DNA from: Mya arenaria
Taxonomy: Eukaryota > Mollusca > Bivalvia > Myida > Myidae
Assembly: GCF_026914265.1 (NCBI RefSeq)
Contig: NC_069124.1
Span: 73,013,902 to 73,077,901 of the forward strand
Length of the DNA stretch: 64,000 nucleotides
Reading direction: 5' to 3'
Shown here piece by piece: positions 62,155 to 64,000 of this stretch. Position numbers and translations under genes: made by a program. The stretch's first letter is position 1. Each line of letters begins with the position of its first letter. The notes beneath the pieces were generated by a model. That model was not told the origin of the DNA, ran no database searches, and was given only the letters and a program-made list of their open reading frames with translations.

Positions 62155-64000
62155 GTAAGCTAAAAACATTATAATATGTTTGTTAAGTGGACACTGTACT
62201 TTTTGGTAGACAAAGGTCCCGTAAAGCAAAACGAAATTCAATATAGCTAGTATTTTCATCTGGAAATCAAATGCAATGTTTTTGTGGTATAAATAATTGT
62301 TAATAGTGAAGATTATGTAAATAATGTATTTATACATACCTGTTATGTTAACTGCGCATGTGGTAATGTAATTTCTTCTTATAACATACGCAGAAACAAT
62401 ACGCATGCAAAATACATTAAACAATTATACATTAAACAATTAATTTATCTTTGCTATACTACGATTGTTCGTTTGTGAATTGAGTGATGTTTCTAATTAA
62501 ATTAAACCTCACTGCTTCTTTAGAAATCCACGTGAGATTCTAGTGAATATGATAACTTAGGGAGATATTGATGCAAATGACAAACTACGTAATGGTTAAC
62601 CGTGTGTACCTTTTTGACATTAGATTGTTTCCTTTCTTGTCTTGTTACCTTGAATATTTCGCTTAGTAATTTCAAACAAGCTCTTTCTCATAGAATCAAA
62701 TTCATCAGATATACTCGTATATCTTATATTTGCCAACAATCCGACTCTTTTTTGTCTACTACTTACTTAAACACTAGTATGATTGTTATATTGCAGATTT
62801 AATGTTTCTTCCCGTCTGACAAATGTCAGCGTAATAAACATGTACACGCTTACCACAGCAATAAAAATGTCATAGGAACATAATATGTTGTTTTCGATAA
62901 CATAGGTACGTTTGTTGATCAAAATTTAATAATTGTATTGCATTTATTTGGAGAATGGAACTTAAGAACTATTTGAGTTGGCCTATATTACGTGTTTGTT
63001 TTTTGAAGAAAAAAATCATTCTGCTACAAATACAACTAACCAGCTGATAAACTGGCATTGGTGCAAAGAAATAATACACACATTCGCTCTTTGTTGATTC
63101 AGTAGAAAAGCCCCACGAAGAACAACCTTAATTGAATTTTGTCATTAATGCGTTGACATAAACAGCGTGTCGTTGATGTTTATTTCAATAAATTTCCGCG
63201 GTGAATTAAAACAAGATTTTTAAATGCTTTCAGATTTTCTTTGAATGTATTGATCTTATAATTAAAGAAACCTCAGCAGACAGGAAATTGGACAATTAAA
63301 CGGCTGTCAACAGTTTGCTTTGCGAAGCTTGCTTCGTTTGAAAAAGATAATAATTAGTACGTTATGTCGTTACGAAATGCTGTGTAATCCATGTCATAGG
63401 AGAAAAAACAATAAATCTTCAACCATCAAACTATTGGCCAAAGTTAAACACGATTTGAACAAGTTCATTATGTTGCCGTATTTTCATAAATAAAACATTA
63501 CTTTTGTAAGTAAAAAGACTCAACTATAATTCTTCGGTTTATGGTGAGAAAAAAACTTGACAAGCTTTACCTGTGTTTTGGCTGAGCTAGTGAAGACTGT
63601 CGACGTTCCGTTTATTATATACTTCATGTTTTCTAGATTTTGTCGTTAATGTAAGGAAAATATGAGTCACACTTGGACAATGGTCTTACTAAACTGGTGA
63701 AGAAACATCAATTAGTATTTTACCATAGATTGCCTTATTTCTTTGATTGTTATCGTACTTTATTAATTTGTATCATATTGATGTTGACTTTGTGCGTGTG
63801 TTGTCTTTTATATATGCTTTCCGATTGTTAATGTAAGTATGTCAGTAAGATATATTGATATCCTACTGATTTAAAACATCCGTTTTGCTGTCCAATTACT
63901 ACTTGAAGTCATTTTAAATGTGTTTTAGGCATCTAATAATATACCTATATAACGATAATTTTTTTTGCTTTAGAGGCATTTAAATCACATATTCTGTCTC
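62155..64000. other. No exon recognised; possible first intron of the signal-peptide gene
   Basis: AT-rich; no domain-bearing frame was seen up to the window edge. Confidence 0.35.

Noticed and set aside
62119..62424. 101-codon minus-strand open frame
   Set aside because: Hydrophobic shadow frame opposite the signal-peptide exon and its intron; no domain or splice support.

Overview
This is a gene-poor, AT-rich, intron- and repeat-rich animal genomic window. Two points suggest a marine invertebrate, most likely a bivalve mollusc. One is an expanded arrestin-domain gene next to an SRCR exon pair. The other is a set of interspersed repeats (GCTCACC/GTCCGTCC-flanked AAC-rich blocks, TIR-bearing short elements, LINE fragments) of the kind familiar from mollusc genomes. 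The species call is inference. Coding sequence was read as spliced exons with GT-AG sites and matching phases; almost all long open frames here are artefacts of tandem repeats.

Genes. (1) Two tandem plus-strand alpha-arrestin (ARRDC/TXNIP-like) genes: copy 1 at 7015-22967 and copy 2 at 35951-44467. They share exon sizes, phases and parts of their introns, so they come from one segmental duplication of about 29 kb spacing. Copy 2 is complete (7 exons, 410 aa) and ends in a tail with a PPPY motif, the usual docking site for NEDD4-family ubiquitin ligases. Copy 1 has intact arrestin N and C domains, but its exon 6 frame is broken before the PPPY. A further partial 3' end (exons 6 and 7, with PPPY changed to PPPN and a truncated exon 7) lies 2 kb downstream at 25137-25624. 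It is either an alternative 3' end or the relic of a third copy. (2) One SRCR domain on the minus strand, split over two exons (56734-56888 and 55294-55459, phase 1-0-1), with two decayed copies of the first exon beside it. (3) A probable signal-peptide first exon at 62061-62154 (+), whose gene would continue past the right edge.

Repeats fill the rest. Intron 1 of copy 1 (7.1-20.0 kb) has swollen relative to copy 2. It holds a 2.5-kb foldback-like element with GGCCGCTAGGCC-rich arms, a ~76-bp satellite (11.8-12.7 kb), a ~195-bp tandem array (13.3-14.3 kb), a 1-kb element with TTTTCAACCCC-repeat ends, and an AAC-rich tandem block. Between the two arrestin genes lies a 7.7-kb inverted structure (27.5-35.2 kb): two arrays of a 69-bp repeat in exactly opposite orientation flank a decayed LINE, part of which is tandemly duplicated around a TA microsatellite. 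The right third (45-64 kb) carries LINE remnants, several TIR elements with visible target-site duplications, one of them nested in another, and the SRCR exons.

The most unusual theme is that several unrelated repeat families share one architecture: arms made of tandem repeats in inverted orientation, as in foldback transposons. No CRISPR array, rRNA or intact tRNA gene was seen.
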